Assembly: GCA_001600355.1 (NCBI GenBank)
Contig: BCJU01000001.1
Coordinates: 6,634,013-6,698,012 of the forward strand
Source of the DNA: Meira nashicola
Taxonomy: Eukaryota > Basidiomycota > Exobasidiomycetes > Exobasidiales > Brachybasidiaceae
Direction of reading: 5' to 3'
Length of the DNA stretch: 64,000 nucleotides
Shown here one piece after another: positions 48,486-58,346 of this stretch (within the stretch, counting starts at the first letter, position 1; every line of letters starts with the position of its first letter). A program made the position numbers and the translations under genes. The notes beneath the pieces were generated by a model. The model did not search any database. It was not told the origin of the DNA and saw only the letters and a list, made by a program, of their open reading frames with translations.

Positions 48486-49964
48486 ATGGCACCAACTACT
48501 GTGCAAAATGGCAAAGGAAGTGTCGGACAAGAATTGAGCAAAGCGGTAGATGAAATTGACGTTCAATTAACATTATCAAAAGATGTTCTTGAAAAGATTT
48601 TAGAAAGATTTCATGAAAGAATGTTTTTCGGTCTTGCAAATGATAATCAAAATATGTTAATGATTCCAACTTTCGTTACAGGTGTTCCAGATGGAAGTGA
48701 ACAAGGTACATATTTAGCATTAGATTTAGGTGGAACAAATTTACGTGTTTGTGAAGTGATCTTAGATGGAAAAGGAAGTTTTACAATGAAACAACAAAAA
48801 TATAAAGTTTCAGATGAACTTAAAAGAGGAAAAGCGAAAACTTTATTTACCTTCATTGCTCAAAGTGTAAAGACTTTCTTGGAATCTGAGAGTAATTCAG
48901 GATCACCTTCATCCAATGAAGAACTACTTTTAGGATTCACCTTCAGTTTCCCATGCGAACAAACTGCAATCGATCAAGGAACACTCATCAAATGGACAAA
49001 AGGTTTCGATGCAGATGATGCAATCGGACAAGAAGTTGTTGGATTATTGCAAAGCTGTTTGAATGAATTAGGCGTAAAGGTTCGCGTAAATTCGCTCGTC
49101 AATGACACAGTCGGTACTCTGCTGGCACACGGATATCAATCCAAAGGACCTGCTTTGTTGGGAGGAATCTTTGGAACAGGCACAAATGGCGCATACGTTG
49201 AACTACGGAAGAATATAACAAAGCTGCAAGTGGATGACCCATTAGAGCCTGCTCCAACATACATGATCGTTAACGCTGAATGGGGAGGTTTTGATGATGA
49301 ACGCGCAGTTTTACCCGTTACGCCTTTTGATAATCAAGTGGATCGCGAAGCAATTCGACCTCGCCATCACGCTTTCGAAAAGATGATCAGTGGAATGTAT
49401 TTGGGTGAAATTGCTCGTATGATAATCTTGTCACTTGTAGACAGATTACTATTGTTCAAAGGTTTTTCTTCGGTAAAGATGAATTCGCAATATGCTTTCG
49501 ATACAGCTTATATGTCTACCATTATGGACGACAAAAAGGATGCCTCAGACAAAAGTTCTCCGACATTTAAAGTTCTAGCAGAGACTATGGAGGTCAAAGC
49601 GGAAAATATCAGCGCAGAGGATGTTGAAGCTGTAAGAAGAGTGTGCAACATTGTCGGAAAACGTGCAGCAAGGTTGAGTGCGGTAGCCGTTGCAGCAGTT
49701 ATTAAACATCATCAAGAAGAAGTTTCGCCAGATAATAAGGATGAAGTCTACAATTTAGGTGTAGATGGCTCTGTTGTGGAATATTTACCAAACTTTTTGG
49801 ATTGGGTAAGAGAAGCATTACGTGAAATGGTTGGAACAGAAACGGAGAAAAAGACACAATTTGGTTTTGCAAAAGATGGTAGTGGAATTGGCGCTGCTCT
49901 ATGCGCTTTGCAAGCTAGCAAACAAGAGAGAGGCCATCATCATCCCCATTTGCACAAAAATTAA
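48486..49964 (+). CDS. HXK1: Hexokinase
   Basis: 492 residues, no intron. It phosphorylates glucose and other hexoses with ATP. Motifs in order: phosphate 1 site YLALDLGGTNLRVCEV (about 77-92), LLGFTFSFPCEQ (sugar-binding region), LVNDTVGTLLAHGY with the catalytic Asp, GGIFGTGTNGAYVE, NAEWGGFDDE, and the C-terminal GSGIGAALCALQA adenosine-site segment. Length is normal for a fungal hexokinase. An N-terminal Lys-containing segment is present, but no clear nuclear signal was seen. The paralogue (hexokinase 1/2 versus glucokinase) is not resolved from sequence alone. The His-rich end (HHHPHLHKN) is unusual. Confidence 0.93.
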   Translation: MAPTTVQNGKGSVGQELSKAVDEIDVQLTLSKDVLEKILERFHERMFFGLANDNQNMLMIPTFVTGVPDGSEQGTYLALDLGGTNLRVCEVILDGKGSFTMKQQKYKVSDELKRGKAKTLFTFIAQSVKTFLESESNSGSPSSNEELLLGFTFSFPCEQTAIDQGTLIKWTKGFDADDAIGQEVVGLLQSCLNELGVKVRVNSLVNDTVGTLLAHGYQSKGPALLGGIFGTGTNGAYVELRKNITKLQVDDPLEPAPTYMIVNAEWGGFDDERAVLPVTPFDNQVDREAIRPRHHAFEKMISGMYLGEIARMIILSLVDRLLLFKGFSSVKMNSQYAFDTAYMSTIMDDKKDASDKSSPTFKVLAETMEVKAENISAEDVEAVRRVCNIVGKRAARLSAVAVAAVIKHHQEEVSPDNKDEVYNLGVDGSVVEYLPNFLDWVREALREMVGTETEKKTQFGFAKDGSGIGAALCALQASKQERGHHHPHLHKN

Positions 49965-50097
49965 AACTGAAAAGACTGCTTGCATTGCTGTTGTATGTAC
50001 TCAAAATTCATTAAATTTTTCATTGCCGAATTGGGTGACTATTCTAGAAATTTTCATTATTTTGAGATAAGTACTGTACATTCTCGCAAAGCAATCA

Positions 50098-53000
50098 TCA
50101 CAATTCATCATGTCTATGGGTTGCTTGCGGTTGATTGTCTATTGTTGAAGTTGTTGCTACCACATTTGCATCCAATCTTCCTTCTTTTTCCATCCTTATA
50201 GCTAATTCAGCAACTTCTTCATCTAAAGGTGTCCATTCGGGTATTTGTCTTCTTGCACGATCAAGTTTTGGCTCATGCGTTTTTGGGTTACTACAAAGAT
50301 CAATACTCTTTGCATCATCATACCATGACCAACTACACCAAGTTTCACACCAAAGCCATTCTTTATCCAACGAAAAGATTGGTACGTTGTGAATCATACT
50401 TGCCACTAAATCTTGATCTAAATTACTTAACGAATTTGGATCTGCACTCAAAGCCTGATAATGTCCGCGTAATTTATCACCTGCTGCCACTAATCTGAAC
50501 CTGTTTAAATCAACGACGAATAATGCAGAGATTGGGTAAGGCTTTCCTCGCAAAAACTTTTCCCAATATCCCGTTTCCCAAAATCGGAAATTGTCCATAT
50601 CGATCGAATCATTACCCATTGGTGGGAAACCATAAGGTGCACCATGCAAATCCGTTTCGACAAGTTCCAATAAATCAGCACGAACAATTTGGTCAGCATC
50701 GACAAAGATTACTTTTTGCAGATCCAACGGGAATAAAACATCCAAGAAGAGCACTTTCATACCCCAAATCGATCGTTGCTTTTCACTTTGTCCACGTAAC
50801 CAATGCGGCCATGCATACGTAACAAGCTCATAGTCAAATTTATACTCTTTTGCCAAAAGTGGTATAAACCTCTTGAAAGAGGGAGACAAAAAGTTTTCAA
50901 TAAACCAAAATTTGACAGAAGCTTTCGTATGTTTCAAAGTAGAAAGGATCATAATGTACGTCATTCGTTCATACAAATGTCCGCTTGCGACAGTGAACAC
51001 GTTTACTTGTGCTGATTCGCTTCCTGTGATTTTTGATGAAGCAGATGAGAGGATGCTTTGTGCACGTTGGAAGATGTTCCCGGGCAAGATGCCTGATTTA
51101 GTCTCACCATTTTGCGGTGAAGATTCGCCATCTTCCACCAATTGCTCTTTCTCTTTGCCTTTCTTCTTGCTCATTCTGGGGAAAATTGTTAAGCCTTCAA
51201 ATGTGTTGAGTATAATCTCATCCCCTGTTTCTTGTATTGTGGGACTATCCCAGCCTGCGTTTCCTACACTGATCATGTCAAAAAGGTCGGAACTTCGACC
51301 TTCACGGATCCGCAAACGGTATACACCCGGAGCAGCACGGAATTGAAAGTATGCCAAATTAGCCATCACAATTGTATCCAATGTTTGTGTGCCATCCAAA
51401 GATTCCAACACTAATTGCAGACCACGAGGTACACTTTTGCTTTTATTCTCACGAACGTGACCTTCGATTAGGACATACTTCAACTCGTACACTGCGCGAA
51501 CAACAGGTGTAACAGCATCACGTAAACGAATATTGTCGAGATCATAGATTGCATCGACAGGCATTGTGAGCCAGGTAGGTGGTGCATCTAAGCCCATCGT
51601 CAAGACGGCTTCGTTGGGCATGTCATTGAATGTTAGAGATGAAGAAAAGACATGGCCTTCGGTGTTAAATTGGAGGTGGCTCGGCGTACTATCCCGGTAG
51701 TATCGTTTAAGAGGAACTTCTGTCACATTTTGTTGTGGATTCAAAATCACACGAACGTATACGTCTGGTTGTGTTGCCAACATTGATAAAATTCCGCTCC
51801 ACTTCTGAACAGATTTGCCCAATGGATCCACTAGGACAGAGAAGCGAAGTGAAGATGTATCACGATTGCCAAAAGAGAATGAGAATTGTTTCGCTTCGAT
51901 ATCATCAACAACAGTTGTGCGTACTGTGGAAGAAGAGACAAAGAAACCCTGCTCGCTCTTCTTCACAAAATTGGCCGAGTGAACAATTGAAGAGACTGCA
52001 ATTGTTTGCCAAGGGTCCCGCCCTTCACTTGAAACACTGCTTACCTTTGTAGCTTCTTGCTTGATCAAAGCTTCAAAGTCTGTTTGAGTAAAATCTGTTG
52101 CATCAAAGTTGTACAACAACCTGCCATTAATCAAGATACCAGATGTATCATCTGTCTGTCCCAATCCTAATGATGACGAAGGCAAAGATCCTAGTCGAAA
52201 TTGTTGTACATCACTTATAGAGGAGAGAATATCGAGAAGTTTCTTTCCTTTCTCCAATTCGACATCTCCCACCAGCCATACCGCCAAAGAGGAATTTTCT
52301 GGGCCAATCGAAAGAGCATTGCGGCACACATCTCCAACTTCACCTGTCAATTCGATCGCTTTCGTTTGGATTGGACCTTCCTCAGGTGGAAAGAGCAGAT
52401 TACTTCGTGCCGTATAAGTTGTCGGCAAGTCATAAAAGAATGTTGACACGTCAGTCTCCTCATCGTTTATCTCGCCATAGTAGATTAATTTTGCCAAAGA
52501 TTGTACTTGAATGGCAATTACTTGATGCAAAATTTGCAGAAGCTGAGGATGAAATGGGATCAACTGACCATTGACGAATACTGTCCCGGTAGGCGTTTCA
52601 TCTGCACGTAATCTCTTTATCCATTCCACAACTTTTTGTCGCTTAAGAGCAATCGACTCTGTCGACTTCACCAATTCTTCCCGTTCAGTTGATGTCGTAT
52701 GAAGCATTTTGTCTAATTCTTCACCAGCACGTCTCACATCCACTGTTTCGCTTTGGATCTGTTGGGCGGCAAATGCAACCCTGCGAAGATACTTGGCCGT
52801 ATCACTTGGTCCGAGTTGGTCTAGAGCAAGCCAAAATAAATCAGCAAGCTGTGAAGATTCTGGACTAGTAGATAAAAAGGGAACGATACCCCATCGAATC
52901 GCAATTTTGTTACTGGCCATCTGAACAGTCTCAGACAGAAATTTGACCGCATCAACTTGGCGCAAATCAATTGCGATAATAACGTTGAAAACATTGCGTC

Positions 53001-54549
53001 TGATTTGTGGGAAGCTGCCAGGATACATCGGTCTCAACAGAGATCTCAGATCTACTGGCCAAAATCCATACCTTTGATCTTCCAAATCTTCCAAATCGTT
53101 CCAGTAGCTGATCGCGCCGATTGTATCATTATCACCATCTTTTTTCTCGATTCGATCACTTGCGTCAAAGAAGGGTGGAGGCGCGGAGTCATCGGTTGTG
53201 TAGGCACTTGAGACATCTGCTGATGTGAGAAGCTCAAAAGCTTGCTGATTGGAAACATTGAGCGATGCAAAAGATTGCATGAGGGTACGCTCGTTTCGCA
53301 TGGCTGCCAGCAGGCCGAATGGTTGGAATTCTTTTCCGCTCATCGATTTACCATTCATCCAAACATCTTCCCCTCCAGCTTCAATGCGTGTCATATGGAG
53401 TGTTTCCATCTCTTCCAAAAATGCTGACTTTGGCTCATTTGCACTCCGTGCTAGGGCCACAGCATGCGAGGGGAAATCTTGAGAGAGTTGGTGGAGAGCT
53501 CTGAGTGGATCTGAACTTTTCATGATATTGTATGCTGCTTTCAGACCTAATGTGCTTACCTCTTCTTTTGTTAAGCTTCCCATACTCTGTTTTTTATCAT
53601 CTGTTGTAGCACGAAGTTGCTTGTTGAGCCAATCTCGGTCTTGAACATCAGCAGAATGCAAAATATCTTCCGGCACAGTGTGCGACTTTGCAGTGCTTCC
53701 ATCTGCTTCGACTAATTTTCGATCATCGATCACGAGATAGTCGACCTTTTTAAGATCCAAATAGGCTCCATAACCTGGAAGACTCGCATCGCCTAGTTGC
53801 CTTGAAGGCTTCCATCGTAAAATATACTGTAACGGAGCATGATCTGGTCTAGAGCCGAGAGTATATTCTGTTAAACGATGATGCAATGGCCAAAAGTTGC
53901 TTGTGTATGGGTCCGCATACAATATTGCTATTGGACCTGACTTTGATCCAGTTTTGAGAATATGATCGGATGCCGTGATGGGAGGGAAAGGATGATAATC
54001 GTTCTTGTGACCGCTAAAAGCTTCGAATGCTTCTATTAGTTCGGCATCACTACAGATCACCTTTCCTTCAAAGTCTACCCAACTTCCGCATCCCTCTTCA
54101 GATTTTTGTCTGCTGGCATGTCTGTCTCGAACGCCACTTGTTTGATATAATTGCCAAAATGCTGAAATTTTTGGGACCTGCGTTCTTAGAGCAAGCGAAG
54201 CATTCCAATTAAGCTCTTGTGCCAGTGTTGGGAGCATATGATGTTGTTTAATGACATTCCGTGCACGTCGAAACACATCTTCATCCGTTGCGTCAAGCAA
54301 GGATATCGAAGCAAAATCTCCCTCGTGATTTTTGGGATTGACATTTAATACCCAAGGATTTAATAAATGGTTGATTAGGTCGAAAAATGTGTTCTCGTTC
54401 TCCTCATGTACTGCTTCTAAGATCTCCAAAACGAGCGGTGGGCTGGGCCATGGTGAACGCAATTGTACTTGAACAGGCGGAGAATGAGGCTGTGATGAAT
54501 AAACAAATTCACTAATGGCCAAAAACAGCAATATCACCGAGACCAGCAT
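50098..54549 (-). CDS. UDP-glucose:glycoprotein glucosyltransferase (UGGT/KRE5 type)
   Basis: 1483 residues, no intron. UGGT re-glucosylates misfolded glycoproteins in the ER so that calnexin can rebind them. ATG 54549 begins a signal peptide (LVSVILLFLAISEFVYSS); the frame reaches 54597 only through GTG. A long folding-sensor part with thioredoxin-like repeats (about 20-1150) precedes the GT24 catalytic domain (about 1190-1450): NVFTVASGHLYERMTYIMIL, VIFVDADQIVRADL (DXD), GYWEKFLRGKPYPISALFVV, NLDQDLVAS and LPxW-like KEWLWCETWCSWSW. The C-terminus HDEL retains it in the ER. The catalytic motifs look intact, favouring true UGGT over the degenerate yeast Kre5. Confidence 0.93.
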   Translation of the reverse strand: MLVSVILLFLAISEFVYSSQPHSPPVQVQLRSPWPSPPLVLEILEAVHEENENTFFDLINHLLNPWVLNVNPKNHEGDFASISLLDATDEDVFRRARNVIKQHHMLPTLAQELNWNASLALRTQVPKISAFWQLYQTSGVRDRHASRQKSEEGCGSWVDFEGKVICSDAELIEAFEAFSGHKNDYHPFPPITASDHILKTGSKSGPIAILYADPYTSNFWPLHHRLTEYTLGSRPDHAPLQYILRWKPSRQLGDASLPGYGAYLDLKKVDYLVIDDRKLVEADGSTAKSHTVPEDILHSADVQDRDWLNKQLRATTDDKKQSMGSLTKEEVSTLGLKAAYNIMKSSDPLRALHQLSQDFPSHAVALARSANEPKSAFLEEMETLHMTRIEAGGEDVWMNGKSMSGKEFQPFGLLAAMRNERTLMQSFASLNVSNQQAFELLTSADVSSAYTTDDSAPPPFFDASDRIEKKDGDNDTIGAISYWNDLEDLEDQRYGFWPVDLRSLLRPMYPGSFPQIRRNVFNVIIAIDLRQVDAVKFLSETVQMASNKIAIRWGIVPFLSTSPESSQLADLFWLALDQLGPSDTAKYLRRVAFAAQQIQSETVDVRRAGEELDKMLHTTSTEREELVKSTESIALKRQKVVEWIKRLRADETPTGTVFVNGQLIPFHPQLLQILHQVIAIQVQSLAKLIYYGEINDEETDVSTFFYDLPTTYTARSNLLFPPEEGPIQTKAIELTGEVGDVCRNALSIGPENSSLAVWLVGDVELEKGKKLLDILSSISDVQQFRLGSLPSSSLGLGQTDDTSGILINGRLLYNFDATDFTQTDFEALIKQEATKVSSVSSEGRDPWQTIAVSSIVHSANFVKKSEQGFFVSSSTVRTTVVDDIEAKQFSFSFGNRDTSSLRFSVLVDPLGKSVQKWSGILSMLATQPDVYVRVILNPQQNVTEVPLKRYYRDSTPSHLQFNTEGHVFSSSLTFNDMPNEAVLTMGLDAPPTWLTMPVDAIYDLDNIRLRDAVTPVVRAVYELKYVLIEGHVRENKSKSVPRGLQLVLESLDGTQTLDTIVMANLAYFQFRAAPGVYRLRIREGRSSDLFDMISVGNAGWDSPTIQETGDEIILNTFEGLTIFPRMSKKKGKEKEQLVEDGESSPQNGETKSGILPGNIFQRAQSILSSASSKITGSESAQVNVFTVASGHLYERMTYIMILSTLKHTKASVKFWFIENFLSPSFKRFIPLLAKEYKFDYELVTYAWPHWLRGQSEKQRSIWGMKVLFLDVLFPLDLQKVIFVDADQIVRADLLELVETDLHGAPYGFPPMGNDSIDMDNFRFWETGYWEKFLRGKPYPISALFVVDLNRFRLVAAGDKLRGHYQALSADPNSLSNLDQDLVASMIHNVPIFSLDKEWLWCETWCSWSWYDDAKSIDLCSNPKTHEPKLDRARRQIPEWTPLDEEVAELAIRMEKEGRLDANVVATTSTIDNQPQATHRHDEL

Positions 54550-54760
54550 TTGTTCTGACCATACCTTGCTGGAAGGTGTTGGTTGTCCTATCCGCACACG
54601 CTAGTCGATGGTTGCCGTGTGTGTCAATTCTAGAAGATTATTATTGGTCAAGCGTGCAGCCGTTTTGCCAAAAGCACAAAAGCTTCCAGGCGGGCGTAAG
54701 AAGGGCCAACTGTAGCGCGCGTAGGTAAACTCTCTTTTCTGTACAACCACCTTCATCATT
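54550..54760. promoter_or_regulatory. Divergent promoter UGGT / NDUFA12
   Basis: 211 bp between the two ATGs, with a GCGCGCGTAGG word near 54716. A short gap consistent with a shared bidirectional promoter. Confidence 0.4.
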
Positions 54761-55558
54761 ATGTCTCTACCAAGAACGATCAGCAATCTACGCAAAACTG
54801 GTTTCAAGCAATGGTGGAGAGATCTACAATACATTGGTGATCCAAAAGCGGGTAGATTGGTAGGAACAGATTCGTAAGTAGGCCAACGATAACAAATATC
54901 CCTAGATATTCTTTTTTGGTTTTAACACCTTGCATTCTCCACCCTTATCAGATTCGGTAACAGATACTTTGAAAATCTAGAGGAACAGCCTGGTCGTCAT
55001 AGATGGATCGATTACGCTGCACATGATTATAATACAGTTCAAGTTGAACCACAATGGCATTCATGGCTTCATCATATCCGACAAGATCCACCAAATATCG
55101 ACCCAATCGCTCAAGCCGCTCATAAGACATGGGAAGCTGTGAGTATTCTTTTTTGTATTTTGAAAACCCCGGATCCATATTCGATGGACTGCTTGAATAC
55201 TCAGTGGCCGTTCCCATCTGCTAAACGATCCAAGACCAGAGGAAGCCTTGACAGGCCTGCGACCGCGTATCTGCTCCTCTCACCTTTTTGTTCTGTGGGA
55301 GAAGGAGTTCGTTTTGTCGGTCTACATTGATTCTACTTTATTAAAGAATCATACTAATCCTTTTTTGTTTTATTTTTTTTACAGCCACATACAGACAGCA
55401 CAACGGGATCGAGGGCATCTTTCCGTACATATAACACAACGAGACAAAAGATTGTGAGTAAATATATATCCATCTAAGAGTATATTCAAGCGATCTCTGA
55501 CTTTTTCTTTTAAATCTTATAGAATCCCTGGGAGCCTACTGTAGCAGCACGTAAATGA
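54761..55558 (+). CDS. NDUFA12: Complex I accessory subunit NDUFA12 (B17.2)
   Basis: Four exons: 54761-54873, 54952-55138, 55385-55453 and 55523-55558, encoding 134 residues. It is a mitochondrial NADH:ubiquinone oxidoreductase accessory subunit at the matrix arm. Exon 1: SLPRTISNLRKTGFKQWWRD, YIGDPKAGRLVGTD. Exon 2: FGNRYFENLEEQPGRHRWID and QVEPQWHSWLHHIRQDPP, the family core. The tail is RTYNTTRQKI plus NPWEPTVAARK. All introns have GT...AG with donors GTAAGT/GTGAGT; the second is long (246 bp) for this window. The phases agree at every junction. It is the most intron-rich gene here, despite its short length. Confidence 0.92.
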
Positions 55559-55637
55559 TTAACTTTCAATGATATCTATTACCATTTGTATACATGTGTA
55601 TATATTGTGTGTGTGAGATTACCCTTCCAATTTTACT

Positions 55638-56301
55638 CTACTTGGCCAAAGCGGCTTGCAAAGCAGTGTAGACTTCCACTTCGATCTCTGCTTCTGCCTT
55701 TGCTTCAGGCGATCCAGCTCCGGAAGCGACACGTTGTGCTTCAGCCAAAGAAGAACGAACGGACTGTTAAAGGAAATAAGGAAGGTTAGGGTTGGTAAAT
55801 TATATCAGTACTCCAGGAAACACTCACCTCTGGGGAGAATTGGTCCAATTCGTAAGCTTCAATAGCGTTAATGGAGAGCTTGTTGTTCGGGTGAACTGTA
55901 GCAAATCCACCAGAGACTGTAAGTATAGAAAGAAAGCGGTTAATAAGCTATCGACCAGAAGATGCCAGGCTTATCTACTCACCAAACCATTTCTTGCTTC
56001 CACTGGCTTCAAATACTTCCAACAATCCAGGTGCCAATTGTTCAATGCTGGGAACGTGAGCGGCCAAGATACCCATTTCACCTGAAGTAGAGTTAATGTT
56101 GACTTGAGTAACTTCTCCTTCGAACAGAGCAGCGTGTGGAAGAATTAAACTCAAGCTTAACTTATCAGAGACTGCTTCAGCATATCCACGAATGGACATC
56201 AAAGGAGCCAAAGGTGCACGTCTAGCGGCAGAGGCGGCCATCGAAGGACGAACGGAAGAGCGCAAAGCCGCAACGGCTGATCGAGAAGCTGTTGAGAACA
56301 T
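55638..56301 (-). CDS. ATP16: F1Fo ATP synthase subunit delta (ATP16)
   Basis: Three exons on the minus strand: 55983-56301, 55828-55916 and 55638-55763, encoding 177 residues. It forms the central stalk with gamma and epsilon. The N-terminus is a typical mitochondrial presequence (Arg/Ser/Ala-rich, ending RGYAEA). The beta-sandwich follows: LSLILPHAALFEGEVTQVNI and GEMGILAAHVPSIEQLAPGL, with the next exon giving VSGGFATVHPNNKLSINAIE. The helical C-terminus has SLAEAQRVASGAG and ends LQAALAK. Both introns are GTGAGT...CAG. It is convergent with NDUFA12, another respiratory-chain gene; 79 bp separate the stops. Confidence 0.93.
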
Positions 56302-56643
56302 CTTTACCGTGTGTGTGTTTGTTTATTGCGTTGGTCGAGAAAGCGATCAAAGCGGTTATGAAACCTTTTGATGATATGACGATGGAAGGAAGAAATGGGA
56401 TCCTAAAGCAATTCGGGATCTTTAGAACATCAGTGCTAGGGCGCCGGCGCGCGCGCATAGGGCTTTAAGAAGCATGCACACACACACTTCCGATCTTTCC
56501 AGACACGTGTTTTGCTGTTCAACACGCCTTATTCTAGAATTCTTCCTGCTAAGCTTAAGCCCGTGCATATGTTTTTTAGTTCACCATATACATACAAAAG
56601 ACCCCTTCACCATCATCGATACCAAAAACGCATCCCATAAGAT
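56302..56643. promoter_or_regulatory. Divergent promoter ATP16 / HDAC
   Basis: 342 bp. It contains GGCGCCGGCGCGCGCGC (56440-56456), an alternating purine-pyrimidine GC tract that is unusual in this AT-rich region, and CA repeats beside it. Confidence 0.45.
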
Positions 56644-58266
56644 ATGTCTTTGACTTTTTTGCCATCCAATGGCCAACCTTCGGGTCATTCGGCTTCGCAT
56701 AATAAGTCTAACACAAATGCAGCAAATTCATCCGCTCAACCTTTAATGACACCAGCGGAAAAATCGAGTAATTCGCGTGTATGCTATTTTTTCGATAGCG
56801 ATATCGGAAATTATCATTATGGACCTGGACATCCTATGAAGCCAACCAGAATTAGAATGTGTCATAGTTTAGTGATGAATTATGGTTTGTATAAGAAAAT
56901 GGAAATTTTCCGTGCAAAACCGGCAACTAAAAGGGAAATGACGCAATTTCATACGGATGAATATGTGGATTTCTTGAATAGAGTCACTCCTGATAATGTG
57001 GATCAATATGTTCGTGAACAATCAAAATTTAACGTTGGTGATGACTGCCCAGTATTTGATGGCTTGTTCGAATATTGTTCAATCTCAGCCGGTGGATCGA
57101 TGGAAGGCGCCGCTCGTCTTTCGCGGGATAAGTGTGACATTGCAGTAAATTGGGCTGGAGGTTTGCATCATGCCAAAAAAGGAGAAGCAAGTGGATTTTG
57201 TTACATCAATGATATCGTTTTGGGTATTTTGGAATTGCTTCGGTACCATCCAAGAGTTTTATATATTGATATCGATGTCCATCATGGAGATGGTGTCGAA
57301 GAAGCATTTTATCTCACCGATCGCGTGATGACGTGCAGTTTTCACAAATATGGAGAATTTTTCCCTGGAACGGGTGAAGTACGTGATATCGGTTATGGAA
57401 AAGGCAAGCATTATTCATGCAACATTCCACTTCGAGATGGAGTTACGGACGAAAGTTTCAAGAGCATCTTTGAGCCTGTGATTAGCAAGATTATGGAACA
57501 TTACCAGCCAACGGCAATCGTACTACAGTGTGGTTCTGATTCACTCGCAGGTGATAAGCTAGGTTCTTTCAATCTCTCTATGCGAGGTCATGCAAATTGC
57601 GTTGAATTTGTCAAGAAGTTCAAGCTGCCCCTTTTGTTATTGGGTGGAGGTGGATATACCATTCGTAATGTCAGTAGAACGTGGGCATACGAGACGGGAA
57701 TTGCTGCTGGCCAGGAGCTTAGCCCGCATTTGCCGGTGAATGAATATTACGAGTATTTCGGTCCTGATTATGTTTTGGATGTTAGACCGAACAATAGCGA
57801 AGATCTCAATACGCCTGCTTATTTGGACAAAATCAAAGAAAGAGTATTTGAAAATCTAAGGCAAACAACCTTTGCTCCTTCCGTTCAAGGACACGTCGAG
57901 CCTCGGCTGGCGATTGATGCAGAAATTGATGATGAGAATGAATTGATTGCCGATCAGATGGATGCAGATGTTCGTTCATCTCGTGATCCGCAATGGCGTG
58001 ACAAACATCGAACCAATGATGGGGATTTGAGTGACAGTGAAGATGAAGGAGAAGGTGGAAGGCGAAACCGTACAGAATACAAATCAAAAGGACCAGGAAT
58101 TATGGATCCACTACTTAAAGAAAGGCAAGAGCAGGTCGAAAACGGCAATGGCGTGGCAGGTGTTTCCGCTGATCAAGCAAAAGCTGACTTGGCTGCTGTG
58201 ACGGCATCGAATGGTGAATCGGCTGAAAATGGTTCAACTAAGGATACCGAGATGGCAAACGTATAG
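56644..58266 (+). CDS. RPD3: Class I histone deacetylase (RPD3 type)
   Basis: 540 residues, no intron. It removes acetyl groups from histones in Rpd3/Sin3-type corepressors. A Ser/Asn-rich leader (1-45) precedes the deacetylase domain: [20 protein letters not shown] (about 46-65), [20 protein letters not shown] with the catalytic His pair, [17 protein letters not shown] with metal-binding residues, [16 protein letters not shown] and [17 protein letters not shown]. The catalytic residues are all present. The tail after about residue 430 is acidic (DSEDEGEGG) and typical of Rpd3 homologues. Leader peptides of this length vary in fungi; the first ATG is used. Confidence 0.95.
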   Translation: MSLTFLPSNGQPSGHSASHNKSNTNAANSSAQPLMTPAEKSSNSRVCYFFDSDIGNYHYGPGHPMKPTRIRMCHSLVMNYGLYKKMEIFRAKPATKREMTQFHTDEYVDFLNRVTPDNVDQYVREQSKFNVGDDCPVFDGLFEYCSISAGGSMEGAARLSRDKCDIAVNWAGGLHHAKKGEASGFCYINDIVLGILELLRYHPRVLYIDIDVHHGDGVEEAFYLTDRVMTCSFHKYGEFFPGTGEVRDIGYGKGKHYSCNIPLRDGVTDESFKSIFEPVISKIMEHYQPTAIVLQCGSDSLAGDKLGSFNLSMRGHANCVEFVKKFKLPLLLLGGGGYTIRNVSRTWAYETGIAAGQELSPHLPVNEYYEYFGPDYVLDVRPNNSEDLNTPAYLDKIKERVFENLRQTTFAPSVQGHVEPRLAIDAEIDDENELIADQMDADVRSSRDPQWRDKHRTNDGDLSDSEDEGEGGRRNRTEYKSKGPGIMDPLLKERQEQVENGNGVAGVSADQAKADLAAVTASNGESAENGSTKDTEMANV

Positions 58267-58346
58267 CTTCACTTACTATCAATTTTGCACTGTTCTTTCA
58301 CACTAATGTATTTGTACAATATCATCTATTAAATTGTTTTGGTATC

